From positions 379,920-443,919 of the forward strand of contig NZ_JAOWKZ010000001.1 in NCBI RefSeq assembly GCF_025751495.1: a DNA stretch of 64,000 bases, given 5' to 3'. Source of the DNA: Albidovulum litorale (GTDB lineage Bacteria > Pseudomonadota > Alphaproteobacteria > Rhodobacterales > Rhodobacteraceae). This document shows positions 29,384 through 38,560 of the stretch, piece after piece. The notes under the pieces were generated by a model. That model was not told the origin of the DNA. It searched no databases and worked only from the letters and a program-made list of their open reading frames with translations. The number at the start of each line of letters is the position of its first letter. Within the stretch, counting starts at the first letter, position 1. The position numbers and the translations under genes were made by a program.

Positions 29384-29870
29384 AAGCAGGATCAACGAGC
29401 CCGGACCGAAAGCGGGAGCAGAGACCGAACAACCCAAGGCCTCCGAGCCCGTAGCGAAGCCTGCCTTCGACTATGCGTCGAGCACGCCGAAGCCGAAGCC
29501 CCCGGCATCGGTTCTGTCGTCGGACCTGACGATCACCGGAAATCTCAAGACCACCGGCGATATCCAGGTCGAGGGCACGGTCGAGGGCGACATCCGCGCC
29601 CATCTGCTGACGATTGGCGAATCCGCCACGATCAAGGGCGAGATCGTCGCTGACGACGTCGTGGTCAATGGCCGCGTCATCGGCCGCGTGCGCGGTCTGA
29701 AGGTGCGTCTGACATCAACCGCACGGGTCGAGGGCGACATTATCCACAAGACCATCGCCATCGAATCCGGCGCACATTTCGAGGGCTCCGTGCAACGCCA
29801 GGAAGACCCGCTGTCGCTCGGCAACCCGGTGGCACCGAAAGCCGCGCCGGCCCCGGCCCCGGCGAAGTAA
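29373..29870 (+). CDS. Bactofilin (polymer-forming cytoskeletal protein)
   Basis: A 165-residue bactofilin. It has a disordered N-terminus rich in Pro, Lys and Ala, then the beta-helical core (about residues 48-145) with repeats such as LTITGNLKTTGDIQVEGTVEGDI, ATIKGEIVADDVVVNG and GDIIHKTIAIESGAHFEG, and a Pro/Ala tail. Bactofilins polymerise without nucleotide and place envelope enzymes. The overlap with the upstream M23 peptidase gene fits the known role of bactofilins in recruiting LytM-type hydrolases for shape control. Confidence 0.92.
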   Translation: MFSKSRINEPGPKAGAETEQPKASEPVAKPAFDYASSTPKPKPPASVLSSDLTITGNLKTTGDIQVEGTVEGDIRAHLLTIGESATIKGEIVADDVVVNGRVIGRVRGLKVRLTSTARVEGDIIHKTIAIESGAHFEGSVQRQEDPLSLGNPVAPKAAPAPAPAK

Positions 29871-29897
29871 GCCGCACGAACCCGCGGAAGCTGTTTC

Positions 29898-29924
29898 AGG
29901 GCGCCTTCGGGCGCCCTTTGTTTT
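29898..29924 (+). terminator. Rho-independent terminator after bactofilin
   Basis: AGGGCGCC (29898-29905), TTCG tetraloop, GGCGCCCT (29910-29917), then TTGTTTT. A classic form, 27 nt after the stop. Confidence 0.88.
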
Positions 29925-29991
29925 CAGTGGCCCGTCAGGCGGATCGAGAAAATTGAAATTCGTTCGGTCACCGTTCCGCAGGCGGTGCCCA

Positions 29992-30768
29992 TCAAGGCTG
30001 CATCAAGCGCCGGTACATGTGCCATGTCGCGTGGCCGAGTATGGGAAGCGCCGCGAACAACCCTAGAAACATCGGTACCATTCCCGCAAAGAGGATCAGC
30101 GTGATGACCGCGCCCCATGCGGCCATCGCGATGGGATTGGCAAGAACCGCCTTTGTCGAATGGATCATCGCGGTCACGAAATCCACCTCGCGGTCCAGAA
30201 GCAGCGGCAGGCCGGCCACTGTGATGGCAAAGAGAACCCCGGCAAAACCCGCCCCCACCGCGCCACCGATGAGCAGCATCAAGGGGCCGTTTCCTGTGAA
30301 GAAGAGCGTGATGATATCGGTGCCCGAGGTGAAGGCCCTGAGCCCCATGAAGAGCGCAAACAGCGCGTGCGCCACGAAGACCCAGAAGAGGAAGATCACG
30401 ATGATCACGGCCGCCATCGCGGGGATCTGGCGATCCTTCTGGGCAAAGACCACGCCAAGGATTTCGCCCCAGGGCCGGGTCTCGCCTGCCTCGATCCGAC
30501 GGCTGACCTCGTAGAGCCCGACGGCGGCAAAGGGCGCAAGAAGCGGGAAACCGACGGCCACGGGGGCCAGCCACCATTCCTGACCGGCGACACCGTAGAT
30601 ACGCCACAGGATGAGCCCGCCCGCGACATAGACAGCGCTGAAAAAGAGACCAAAGAGCGGTGCTTTCAGAAAATCGCCGAGCCCCAAGCGCAGCACTGCT
30701 TTGATGTCCGATACTTCGATATTGCGAATTTCGGGCAGCGGATCGGGTCCCCGGTCCGTTTCGTTCAT
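29992..30768 (-). CDS. DUF2189 family membrane protein
   Basis: A 258-residue inner-membrane protein of the DUF2189 type. A polar N-terminus (PEIRNIEVSDIKAVLRLGLGDFLKAP) leads into about six hydrophobic segments, including FGLFFSAVYVAGGLILW, IIVIFLFWVFVAHALFALF and LMLLIGGAVGAGFAGVLFAITVAG. The family motif LPILGHATWHMYRRL is at the C-terminus. Function is unknown. The start at 30768 follows GGGAGGG. It sits between the bactofilin terminator and prfB, on the same strand as prfB. Confidence 0.82.
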   Translation of the reverse strand: MNETDRGPDPLPEIRNIEVSDIKAVLRLGLGDFLKAPLFGLFFSAVYVAGGLILWRIYGVAGQEWWLAPVAVGFPLLAPFAAVGLYEVSRRIEAGETRPWGEILGVVFAQKDRQIPAMAAVIIVIFLFWVFVAHALFALFMGLRAFTSGTDIITLFFTGNGPLMLLIGGAVGAGFAGVLFAITVAGLPLLLDREVDFVTAMIHSTKAVLANPIAMAAWGAVITLILFAGMVPMFLGLFAALPILGHATWHMYRRLMQP

Positions 30769-30835
30769 CTTCCCTCCCTTTCCCGCGCGCCGTTGAAGGC
30801 TAGGGCAGAGGGTAGGATTCGGGCAAGCGTCGTGT

Positions 30836-31960
30836 CTAGTCGTCCGCCTGCGCCTCGGCGCGGCTTTTTCCCGCAACATCCATCGCCAGCGTTGCCGCCA
30901 TGAAGGCGTCGAGATCGCCGTCCAGCACGCCCTGCGTGTCCGAGGTTTCGTGCCCCGTCCGCAGGTCCTTCACCATCTGGTAGGGTTGCAGCACATAGGA
31001 CCGGATCTGGTTGCCCCATCCGGCCGATCCCTTGGCCTCGTGCTGAGCGTTGATCGCGGCGTTCCGCCGGTCAAGCTCCATCTGGTAGAGCCGTGATTTC
31101 AGTGCCTTCATCGCGATATCGCGGTTTTGGTGCTGCGACTTTTCCGACGAGGTCACGACGATGCCCGTGGGCAGGTGGGTGATGCGCACGGCCGAGTCGG
31201 TCGTGTTCACGTGCTGGCCGCCCGCGCCTGAGGACCGGTAGGTGTCGATGCGGATATCATTCGGCGCGACCTCGATCTCGATATTGTCGTCGACGACCGG
31301 ATAGACCCAGACCGACGCGAAGGACGTCTCACGCGTGCCCTTGCCGAAGGGCGAGATACGGACCAGCCGGTGCACCCCGCTTTCGGATTTCAGCCAGCCA
31401 TAGGCGTTCTGGCCGGATATCTTGTAGGCGCATGACTTGATGCCCGCCTCGGTGCCGGGTTCCTCGGACTGCAATTCAACGGTGAAGCCGCGGCTTTCAG
31501 CCCAGCGGACATACATCCGCTGCAGCATCTGCGCCCAGTCGCAGGCCTCGGTCCCGCCGGCACCGGCATTGATTTCAAGGAACGTGTCGTTGCCATCCGC
31601 CTCGCCGTCCAGAAGCGCCTCCAGCTCTTTCGCGGCGGCGAACTCCTTCAGTGCTTTCAGCGAGCCCTCGGCCTCGGCGACGATCTCCTTGTCGTCCTCC
31701 ATCTCGCCCAGTTCGATCAGGTCGACATTGTCCTTCAGCTCGCGTTCGACCTTCTTATAGGTCTCGATCGCGTCCATCAGCATCTGGCGGTCGCGCATCA
31801 GCTTTTGCGCCCGGGCCGGGTCAGACCAGAGGTCCCCGTCCTCGATCATCGCGTTCATTTCTTCCAGACGATGCGGCGCCGTTTCCCAGTCCAGCCGCTG
31901 GCCCAGAAGCTTGAGCGATTTTCCAATCGCTTCGGCAATGTTTTCCATCTCGGCGCGCAT
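30836..31960 (-). CDS. prfB: Peptide chain release factor 2
   Basis: A 374-residue RF2, which recognises UGA and UAA stop codons. It has the tripeptide anticodon SPF in VRISPFGKG and the catalytic GGQ in SSGAGGQHVN. The reading frame is uninterrupted, so there is no programmed +1 frameshift as in E. coli; this is usual in alphaproteobacteria. The start at 31960 (MRAEMENIA) is chosen over a longer frame upstream. It lies downstream of the mrcA gene on the same strand with a 90-nt gap. Confidence 0.95.
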   Translation of the reverse strand: MRAEMENIAEAIGKSLKLLGQRLDWETAPHRLEEMNAMIEDGDLWSDPARAQKLMRDRQMLMDAIETYKKVERELKDNVDLIELGEMEDDKEIVAEAEGSLKALKEFAAAKELEALLDGEADGNDTFLEINAGAGGTEACDWAQMLQRMYVRWAESRGFTVELQSEEPGTEAGIKSCAYKISGQNAYGWLKSESGVHRLVRISPFGKGTRETSFASVWVYPVVDDNIEIEVAPNDIRIDTYRSSGAGGQHVNTTDSAVRITHLPTGIVVTSSEKSQHQNRDIAMKALKSRLYQMELDRRNAAINAQHEAKGSAGWGNQIRSYVLQPYQMVKDLRTGHETSDTQGVLDGDLDAFMAATLAMDVAGKSRAEAQADD

Positions 31961-32050
31961 GGGCCTTGGTCCTTCCAGATCGTTCGGCGCGGTGATAGCC
32001 GAGCCACCCATCCCCGGCAAGAGGACGGGCACCCGGCGTGCTATCGGGTG

Positions 32051-34606
32051 TCAGTAAAGTCCGCCGGAACTCAACGTGCCGAAATCGGCTTTCTTCGGGA
32101 TGATCTTGGTCTGGCCAGTCGAGGTCGTGACGGTCGTGCCGCCCTCATCCCCGCCCAATTCGCCATAGGCGAAGAGCGGCAGGTTCTGGCCCATCGCAAA
32201 GCCGCCATCGACCATCGCGCCGATACCGAAGATCGGGATCTCGTCGTCGCGGAAAAACTCGGCCTGCACAAAGTCGCCCTCGACATCGTCAGGAAGCCGT
32301 TCGCCGGTGAACCGGTTGATCTTGATGAAATGGCCGCCTGCGGGAACCTTGAACTCTGACCCGCCGTATTTCTTCACCGCTTCCTGCATGAAGGCGTTGA
32401 AGACCGGCACGCAGAGCGTACCGCCATAGGCGCCGCGGCCAAGCGAGCGGGGCTGGTCATAGCCCATGTAGCAGCCCGCGACGATGTTCGAGGTGAAGCC
32501 GATGAACCACACATCCTTGGCGTCGTTGGTGGTGCCGGTCTTGCCGCCTGTCGGCACCGGCAGGCGCACGCCCGAGCCTGAGCCCCGCTGCACGACGCCC
32601 TGCAGCATCGAGGTAAGCTGATAGGCGGTGACGGCATCCATCACGCGTTCGCGGTTAGACGCAATGCGTGGTGCGGCGCCGGGGTCGAGGCTCGCCAGCC
32701 TGCAATCGTCGCAGGTCCTCTGGTCGTGACGATAGACCGTGCGGCCCCAGCGGTCCTGAACGCGGTCTACAAGCGTCGGTTCCACCCTCTCGCCGCCATT
32801 GGCGAACATCGCGTAGGCCGCGACCATCTTGAACAAAGTTGTTTCCTGCGCGCCGAGCGAATTCGCGAGGAACGGTTCCAGCCGGTCATAGACACCGAAC
32901 CGTTCGGCGTAGCCCGCGACCGTGCGCATAGTGATTTCCTGCGCGATCCGCACGGTCATCAGGTTCCGCGACTGTTCGATCCCGGTCCGCATCGGCGTCG
33001 GCCCGTAGAACTTGTTCGAGGCGTTTTTGGGTCGCCAGAGACCCTGCGGCGTGTCGACCTCGATCGGCGCGTCGACGATGATCGTGGCAGGAGAGAACCC
33101 GCTGTCGAGTGCGGCGGCATAGACGAAGGGCTTGAAGGACGAGCCCGGCTGGCGCTGCGCCTGCGTCGCACGGTTAAAGACCGACGATTGATAGGAAAAA
33201 CCGCCCTGCATTGCGATGACGCGGCCGGTATTGACGTCCATCGCCATGAACCCGCCCTGCACCTCAGGCACCTGCCTGAGCGACCAGCGCTTGAACGTGC
33301 CATCCTCATTGGCGAGCGCCGCGACCAGTACCACGTCGCCAACCGAAACCAGATCGCCCGCGACCTTTGCTTTCGGACCGAGCTTGCCGTCAGCCAGCCG
33401 CTTCTTGGCCCAGGTCACATCCTCGGCCGGAATCCAATGACCGTCCTCGTCGTCGCTGACACCCTCGATCCCGATCCGCGCCGATTTCTCGCCCAGTTCC
33501 AGCACCACGGCGGGCAGCCAGCCGGCCACGTCGCGCGGCACCTCGGCCAAAGCAAGGGCGGCACGCCATTTCTCCTCACTCTCCAGCTCGGATGCCTCGA
33601 TCACCTGTTTGGTTCCGCGCCAGACCCCAAGGTTGCGGTCATAGCTTTCGAGCGCTTCCTGCAACGCGATCGCGGCCTGATCCTGCATCTCGGGATCGAC
33701 CGTCGCTCGGATCGTCAGGCCACCGCCAAAGAACTCCGCCTCGCCAAAGCTTTTCGACAACTGGCGACGAATCTCGTCGGTGAAGTAGTCCCGTGGCGGG
33801 AGGCCGGACTTGAACGACGCGTAGTCGCCGCTTTGCACCGTCTTTAGGGGCGCGGCCTGCGCGGTCTCCAACGCCGCGTCGTCGATGTAGCCGTTCTGGA
33901 ACATCTCGCGCAGCACGTAGTTGCGCCGGTCGATGGCGGCCTCGCGGTTATGTACGGGATGATAGCTGTAGGGCGCCTTGGGTAGGGCCGCGAGATAGGC
34001 GGCCTCTTCCACCGTCAGTTCCGAGAGCGTCTTGTTGAAATAGGTCTGCGCGGCCGAGGCCACACCGAAGGAGAGGAAGCCAAGGTCGATCTCATTGAGG
34101 TAAAGCTCCAGAATCTTGTCCTTGGACAGCGTATCGACGAGCCGGGTGGCAAGCACCAGTTCCTTGATCTTGCGCTCGGCAGTGCGTTCGCCGCCAAGGA
34201 GGAAGTTCTTCGCCACCTGCTGCGGGATCGTGGAGGCTCCGCGCAGGTTCTTGCCACGCGACTTGACCGCATCCCAAAGGGCACCTGCCATGCCGCGCGC
34301 ATCAAAGCCCTGATGTGAATAGAAATTTTTGTCTTCCGCCGAGATGAAGGCCGATTTCACGACCTCCGGGATCTCCTCGATCGGCGCGAAGATACGCCGC
34401 TCGGTGGCGAACTCGTCCATGAGACGCCCCTCGCCGGAATAGATCCGGCTGATCGTCTTCGGTGTGTACTGCGCAAGGTATTCGTGGTCCGGCAGGTCGC
34501 GGGCATACATCCAGAAAACGGCGCCCACCGTCAGCGCGGCAAAAACCGCGCCGGTAACGATCCAGCTGAAAATGCCCCCGAAGAAGGACAGAATGAAACG
34601 GAGCAC
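32051..34606 (-). CDS. mrcA: Penicillin-binding protein 1A
   Basis: An 851-residue bifunctional class A PBP that polymerises and cross-links peptidoglycan. It has an N-terminal membrane anchor (FILSFFGGIFSWIVTGAVFAALTVG), the GT51 domain with catalytic Glu in SAEDKNFYSHQGFD and the RGASTIPQQVAKNFLL motif, an OB-like insertion, and the transpeptidase domain with SSFKPF (catalytic Ser) and GGKTGTTND. The GTG start at 34606 has GGAGAG 6 nt upstream. It lies between amiC and prfB, a block of wall and translation genes common in the order. Confidence 0.95.
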   Translation of the reverse strand: MLRFILSFFGGIFSWIVTGAVFAALTVGAVFWMYARDLPDHEYLAQYTPKTISRIYSGEGRLMDEFATERRIFAPIEEIPEVVKSAFISAEDKNFYSHQGFDARGMAGALWDAVKSRGKNLRGASTIPQQVAKNFLLGGERTAERKIKELVLATRLVDTLSKDKILELYLNEIDLGFLSFGVASAAQTYFNKTLSELTVEEAAYLAALPKAPYSYHPVHNREAAIDRRNYVLREMFQNGYIDDAALETAQAAPLKTVQSGDYASFKSGLPPRDYFTDEIRRQLSKSFGEAEFFGGGLTIRATVDPEMQDQAAIALQEALESYDRNLGVWRGTKQVIEASELESEEKWRAALALAEVPRDVAGWLPAVVLELGEKSARIGIEGVSDDEDGHWIPAEDVTWAKKRLADGKLGPKAKVAGDLVSVGDVVLVAALANEDGTFKRWSLRQVPEVQGGFMAMDVNTGRVIAMQGGFSYQSSVFNRATQAQRQPGSSFKPFVYAAALDSGFSPATIIVDAPIEVDTPQGLWRPKNASNKFYGPTPMRTGIEQSRNLMTVRIAQEITMRTVAGYAERFGVYDRLEPFLANSLGAQETTLFKMVAAYAMFANGGERVEPTLVDRVQDRWGRTVYRHDQRTCDDCRLASLDPGAAPRIASNRERVMDAVTAYQLTSMLQGVVQRGSGSGVRLPVPTGGKTGTTNDAKDVWFIGFTSNIVAGCYMGYDQPRSLGRGAYGGTLCVPVFNAFMQEAVKKYGGSEFKVPAGGHFIKINRFTGERLPDDVEGDFVQAEFFRDDEIPIFGIGAMVDGGFAMGQNLPLFAYGELGGDEGGTTVTTSTGQTKIIPKKADFGTLSSGGLY

Positions 34607-34715
34607 GTCGGACTCTCCCGTACAAAACAGGCTGTCTATATAGTGCGCGCTGACGCGGGTCAAAACAACTCGCACCGCGCGGGAGGAAACGGCAGCGCCC
34701 CGCCGGAACCAGACG

Positions 34716-34736
34716 AAAAATCCTGCAAGGATTTTT
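34716..34736. terminator. AT-rich hairpin between amidase and mrcA
   Basis: AAAAATCCT (34716-34724), GCA, AGGATTTTT (34728-34736). A second weaker AT-rich stem (34738-34762) follows. On the minus strand it lies after the amidase gene and ends in a T-run, so it fits an intrinsic terminator. Similar arms occur at 38453-38476. Confidence 0.7.
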
Positions 34737-34781
34737 GCGAAGAGTTTTTAAAAGATTCTTCGGCCCGGCCTGGTGCCGGTG

Positions 34782-36011
34782 CTACTGCCGGATAAGCCGA
34801 GCCTCGGTCGCATCAGCCTCGGCCCATGTCCGGATTGCCTCCAGAATGGCATCCTGCATACCCGCCCGCCAGTCCGGATCGGCCAGCCGCGCCCGGTCCT
34901 CGTCTGATGACAGGAAGCCGATTTCAAGTAGAACGGAGGGGATATCGGGCGATTTAAGGACCGAGAATTCGGCCCGCTGGATCGGGTGGCGATGCAGTTT
35001 TCCGCCTTCTGAACGGATCGCATCGACGATAGCCGAGGCCAGTCGCGCGCTCCGTGGCTGGGTTTCCGCCCGGGCCAGATCCATCAGCGCGAAAGCCACG
35101 TCGTCATCCTGTCCGGCCAGGTCGACGCCAGCCAGAAGGTCCGCCCGGTCGTGGCGCTCGGCGAGCCGGCGCGCGACAAGGTCTTCTGCCCCTTCGGAAA
35201 GAAGATACACCGTCGCCCCCGTAGCCTCACCCGCGTCCAATGCGTCTGCGTGAAGCGAAAGGAAGACATCCGCCCCGGCCGCCCGGGCGATGGACACGCG
35301 AGTCTCCAGCGGCACAAAGACGTCCGCCTCGCGGGTCAGCACCACCTCCATCCCGGCAGCGCGGAGCTTCTCCGACAGCTCGCGTGAGAAGCCCAGCACA
35401 ACCTCGGCCTCATCGCTCCCGCCTGCCTCGGCGCCGGGATCGATGCCGCCATGACCGGGATCGAGCGCCACGACGAGAGGTAAGTCACCCGTTTGCCGGG
35501 TCTTGGCCGTCGCGGGGATCGTTGCGGGTTCGGGCAAAGCCCAGCGTGTGTCGGCCGGGGTGCCACCCTGAGTAATGTTGGCGAACTCGACCGCTGATAC
35601 GGGTTCCAGAAGAAGCCGGATTGCCGCCCCCCTTTCGGCCTGCGCTTCCTCGGCCCGCGCGATCCTGTAGGGCCTGTCGAGTTCCGCAACCAGCCGTGTC
35701 CAACCGGCCCGCACGGGTCCGATTCGGAGCGCGGTCACGCGCGCTGAATGATCAAGATCGGCAAGACCTCCGGCATCCTCTGTATCCGCAAGATCGACGA
35801 CCAACCGGGGCGGACCGTCCAAAAGAAATGCCCGGTAAGGCACCGCTCGGCTGATCGCCAGCGACAGCGAGACACCCTGCCCGGCATCCACCAATGTCGA
35901 TGCTGTCGCGTCGATCCGTGCAGGCTCTGCCTCCTCTGCCGCGAAAACGGCGGGGGTCTTGAGAAACGCCACGGAGACGAAGAGAAGGATCAGAAACCGA
36001 ACTGCCCGCAT
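34782..36011 (-). CDS. amiC: N-acetylmuramoyl-L-alanine amidase, AmiC type
   Basis: A 409-residue periplasmic amidase that removes stem peptides from murein, mainly at division. It has a signal peptide (MRAVRFLILLFVSVAFLKTPAVFAA), an AMIN-like targeting domain (about residues 30-150), a Pro/Thr linker, and the Amidase_3 catalytic domain. Zinc ligands are seen in ALDPGHGGIDPG and SLHADAL, and a late Glu in VLLEIGFLSS. The terminal tail is short. Gene order amiC-mrcA-prfB suggests a wall synthesis neighbourhood, though a hairpin separates the first two. Confidence 0.92.
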   Translation of the reverse strand: MRAVRFLILLFVSVAFLKTPAVFAAEEAEPARIDATASTLVDAGQGVSLSLAISRAVPYRAFLLDGPPRLVVDLADTEDAGGLADLDHSARVTALRIGPVRAGWTRLVAELDRPYRIARAEEAQAERGAAIRLLLEPVSAVEFANITQGGTPADTRWALPEPATIPATAKTRQTGDLPLVVALDPGHGGIDPGAEAGGSDEAEVVLGFSRELSEKLRAAGMEVVLTREADVFVPLETRVSIARAAGADVFLSLHADALDAGEATGATVYLLSEGAEDLVARRLAERHDRADLLAGVDLAGQDDDVAFALMDLARAETQPRSARLASAIVDAIRSEGGKLHRHPIQRAEFSVLKSPDIPSVLLEIGFLSSDEDRARLADPDWRAGMQDAILEAIRTWAEADATEARLIRQ

Positions 36012-36071
36012 GTACCTGCCTTTTTGGGCGGCATCTTATGCCGGTCATGCCGCCGGGGGAATCCCCATCAA

Positions 36072-37214
36072 TCAGACATGCCGCCCCATGAACGCAGCGA
36101 GCCGTGCGAGGCCTTCACGGATATCGGCAGTGGAGCGGGCATAGGAGAACCGCAGGGTCTGGCCGCCGCGATGCGGATCGAAATCAAGCCCCGGCGTCAC
36201 CGCCACCCCCGCCCGGTCGAGGATCTCGGCGGCAAAGGCCCGGCTATCCTCGGTCAGGTCCGAGACATCGGCATAAATGTAAAAGGCCCCGTCTGGCGGC
36301 GCGATTTTCGTGAACCCGGCTTTTGGCAGTCCCTCCAGCATCAGCCGCCGGTTTTCGGCATAGACCGACCGGTTTGCCTCCAACTCGTCGATGCAGTCGA
36401 GCGCGCCAAGGGCAGCAACCTGGCTGGCATGGGGCGGACAGATGAACATGTTCTGCGCCAGCCTTTCAACGATGCGGATATGGTCTTCGGGCACGACCAT
36501 CCAGCCGATACGCCAGCCGGTCATCGAGAAATACTTGGAGAACGAGTTGATGACATAGACATCGTCGGAGATTTCCAGTGCCGAAACCGCCCGGCCCTCA
36601 TAATGCAGGCCATGATAGATCTCGTCGGAAACGAAACTGATCCCTTTGGCTTGTGCCGCCCCGATCAGGGCCGCCAGCGCGTCACGGTCAAGCATCGTGC
36701 CCGACGGATTTGCGGGCGAGGCGACGATCAAACCGGCGATATCGGCCGGAATGTCACCGGGGCGTGGCTGATACCGGTCTTCAACGCGGGTCGGAATGCC
36801 GACGGGCGTCAGGGAAAGTGCGCGCAAGATTTGGCGGTAGGAGGGATAGCCCGGTTCGCCCAGGGCCACGCGGTCGCCCGCGTCGAAAAGGGCGGTAAAG
36901 GCAAGAAGAAAGGCCGCAGAAGAGCCCGCCGTGACCACGATCCGGCCGGGATCGAGCGCAATCCCATACCAGCTCTGGTAGAGCCGGGCGATGCCTTTGC
37001 GCAATTCTGGTAGGCCGAGTGTCACAGTATAGCCGAGCGCGTCGCGTTCCATTGCCTGCGCCAATGCCGTGCGGGCCCCGGCCGGAGCGGGCGTCGAGGG
37101 CTGGCCAACCTCCATGTGGATGATGTGGCGGCCCGTGGCCTCGGCCGCGCGCGCGGCCTCCATCACGTCCATCACAATGAAGGCATCGACCACCCCACGG
37201 CTTGAACTGCGCAT
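36072..37214 (-). CDS. PLP-dependent aminotransferase, class I/II
   Basis: A 380-residue fold-type I aminotransferase. It has GYTVTLGLPELRKGIARLY (about 60-80), the PANPSG motif, the PLP-binding DEIYHGL with Asp and Tyr, and the Schiff-base Lys in NSFSKYFSMTGWRIGW, followed by the substrate Arg region LRFSYARS. It resembles the aspartate/tyrosine/aromatic aminotransferase subfamily; the substrate cannot be fixed from sequence. GAGAGGG lies before the ATG. It is divergent from a DsbA-like gene with 160 nt between. Confidence 0.88.
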   Translation of the reverse strand: MRSSSRGVVDAFIVMDVMEAARAAEATGRHIIHMEVGQPSTPAPAGARTALAQAMERDALGYTVTLGLPELRKGIARLYQSWYGIALDPGRIVVTAGSSAAFLLAFTALFDAGDRVALGEPGYPSYRQILRALSLTPVGIPTRVEDRYQPRPGDIPADIAGLIVASPANPSGTMLDRDALAALIGAAQAKGISFVSDEIYHGLHYEGRAVSALEISDDVYVINSFSKYFSMTGWRIGWMVVPEDHIRIVERLAQNMFICPPHASQVAALGALDCIDELEANRSVYAENRRLMLEGLPKAGFTKIAPPDGAFYIYADVSDLTEDSRAFAAEILDRAGVAVTPGLDFDPHRGGQTLRFSYARSTADIREGLARLAAFMGRHV

Positions 37215-37374
37215 CTTTCCCTCTCTATCCTGCGGGCGACGTGGGGTTCTTCCCAGTCCGGCGATGCGAGGTCAATGGCTGTTCCGGCGGTCAGGCTTGT
37301 GGCGGGCCGGTTTCTGTGATCTTCGCCCCGGATGCATTCCCGCGCGCCATCGCGCCGCCAGACAGGACAGATAT

Positions 37375-38115
37375 ATGAAACTCGCCCCCCTCGCCCTTGC
37401 CGCTTTGCTGGCCACGCCTGCTACCGCCTTCGACATCTCGGCGATGTCAGAGGCAGAGCGCGAGGCGTTCCGGGCCGAGATCCGCGCCTATCTTCTAGAC
37501 AATCCCGAAGTGCTGACCGAGGCGATTGAGGTGCTGCAGACCCGTCAGGCAGAAGAGGCCGCGATGCAGGACCTGAATCTCGTCAAGGCGAATGCCGATG
37601 ACATCTTCAGCGATGGTCATTCCTATGTCGGCGGCAATCCCGACGGCGACATCACGGTCGTCGAGTTCATCGACTATCGCTGCGGATATTGCCGCAAGGC
37701 CCATGCCGAGGTGGCCGAACTGATCCAGTCGGATGGCGATATCCGCTATATCGTCAAGGAATTCCCGATCCTCGGCGAGCAGTCGGTGATTGCCGCGAGG
37801 TTCGCCATCGCCACGCTTCAGGTCGCCGGAAGCGAGGCTTATGCCAAGGTCAATGCCGGTTTCTACGAAAGCTTCCGCGGTGACGTCAGCATCGAAACGC
37901 TGACCGCCTTTGCCGACAGCTTCGATATCGACGCCGAGCCGATCATCGCCCATATGGACGCGCCGGAAGTGACGAAAGTGATCGAGGAAAACCACCTTCT
38001 GGCACAGCGCATGCAGATCTCGGGCACGCCGACCTTCGTTATGGGCAACCAGATGCTACGTGGCTACGCGCCGCTGAACGAGATGCAGGCCATCGTCGCC
38101 GGGGAGCGCGGCTGA
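37375..38115 (+). CDS. DsbA-family thiol:disulfide protein
   Basis: A 246-residue exported thioredoxin-fold protein. It has a signal peptide (MKLAPLALAALLATPATA), an N-terminal helical extension (20-70), and the active site CGYC at Cys103 and Cys106 in EFIDYRCGYCRKAHAEV, with the cis-Pro loop SGTPTFVMG near residue 217. The N-terminal helix after the signal resembles oligomerising ScsC/DsbA-like proteins, so isomerase or reductase activity is possible; oxidase activity is not assured. AGGACAG precedes the ATG at 37375. Confidence 0.9.
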   Translation: MKLAPLALAALLATPATAFDISAMSEAEREAFRAEIRAYLLDNPEVLTEAIEVLQTRQAEEAAMQDLNLVKANADDIFSDGHSYVGGNPDGDITVVEFIDYRCGYCRKAHAEVAELIQSDGDIRYIVKEFPILGEQSVIAARFAIATLQVAGSEAYAKVNAGFYESFRGDVSIETLTAFADSFDIDAEPIIAHMDAPEVTKVIEENHLLAQRMQISGTPTFVMGNQMLRGYAPLNEMQAIVAGERG

Positions 38116-38167
38116 GGTCGGCATTGCCCTTCATTACTGATTAATCTTGTTGCGCAAGTGTGCGGGT

Positions 38168-38410
38168 ATGGATGCAAACCGCACATCAACGCCAAAAACC
38201 GTCCCCTATTGGCAGTGGCTGGATCAGATTTTTTCTGCCCGGTCTGTTGGACGCGGCGGTGTGGTCCGGCGCAACACCCGGGATGTAGAACTGCGCATAG
38301 GCCGCATGACACTCGAACTGGAAGTCAGACGTCGCGGGTATCATATGGTGGAGTGCGGCGGGCAATTCGTGATCTTTTGCGACCGCGGTGACATCAGGCT
38401 TATCTGCTAA
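38168..38410 (+). CDS. Small conserved protein (often mislabelled PRA isomerase)
   Basis: An 80-residue cytosolic protein starting at MDANRTSTPK. Motifs are VPYWQWLDQIFSARSVGRGGVVRRNTRDVELRIGR and the terminal GQFVIFCDRGDIRLIC. I recall relatives in Rhodobacterales annotated as N-(5'-phosphoribosyl)anthranilate isomerase, but it is far too short for that barrel enzyme and shares none of its motifs. It has no signal peptide and no membrane segment. Function is unknown. Two AT-rich hairpins follow 10 and 42 nt after the stop. Confidence 0.75.
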   Translation: MDANRTSTPKTVPYWQWLDQIFSARSVGRGGVVRRNTRDVELRIGRMTLELEVRRRGYHMVECGGQFVIFCDRGDIRLIC

Positions 38411-38420
38411 CCTGCCCGCA

Positions 38421-38447
38421 GGAAGAATTTTGAAACAAAATTCTTCC
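38421..38447. terminator. AT-rich hairpin terminator
   Basis: Perfect 11-bp arms GGAAGAATTTT (38421-38431) and AAAATTCTTCC (38437-38447) with loop GAAAC, 10 nt after the stop at 38410. Confidence 0.72.
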
Positions 38448-38452
38448 CTTCC

Positions 38453-38476
38453 GAAAATCCTTCATGAAGGATTTTC
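38453..38476. repeat. Perfect AT-rich palindrome
   Basis: GAAAATCCTTCA followed directly by its complement TGAAGGATTTTC, a 24-bp perfect palindrome. Its ends match the hairpin at 34716-34736 (AAAATCCT..AGGATTTT), so the two may belong to one dispersed family. Confidence 0.65.
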
Positions 38477-38560
38477 TCCGGGCAGTTGAGCATGACACAG
38501 ATCATGGTTCGGACCCGGTATGGCTGATTGAAATGGCGCAATATCATTCTGGAGATGGTC

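Noticed and set aside
30836-31960. Programmed frameshift in prfB
   Set aside because: The frame is continuous from a good start to the stop; no in-frame early UGA and no slippery site.
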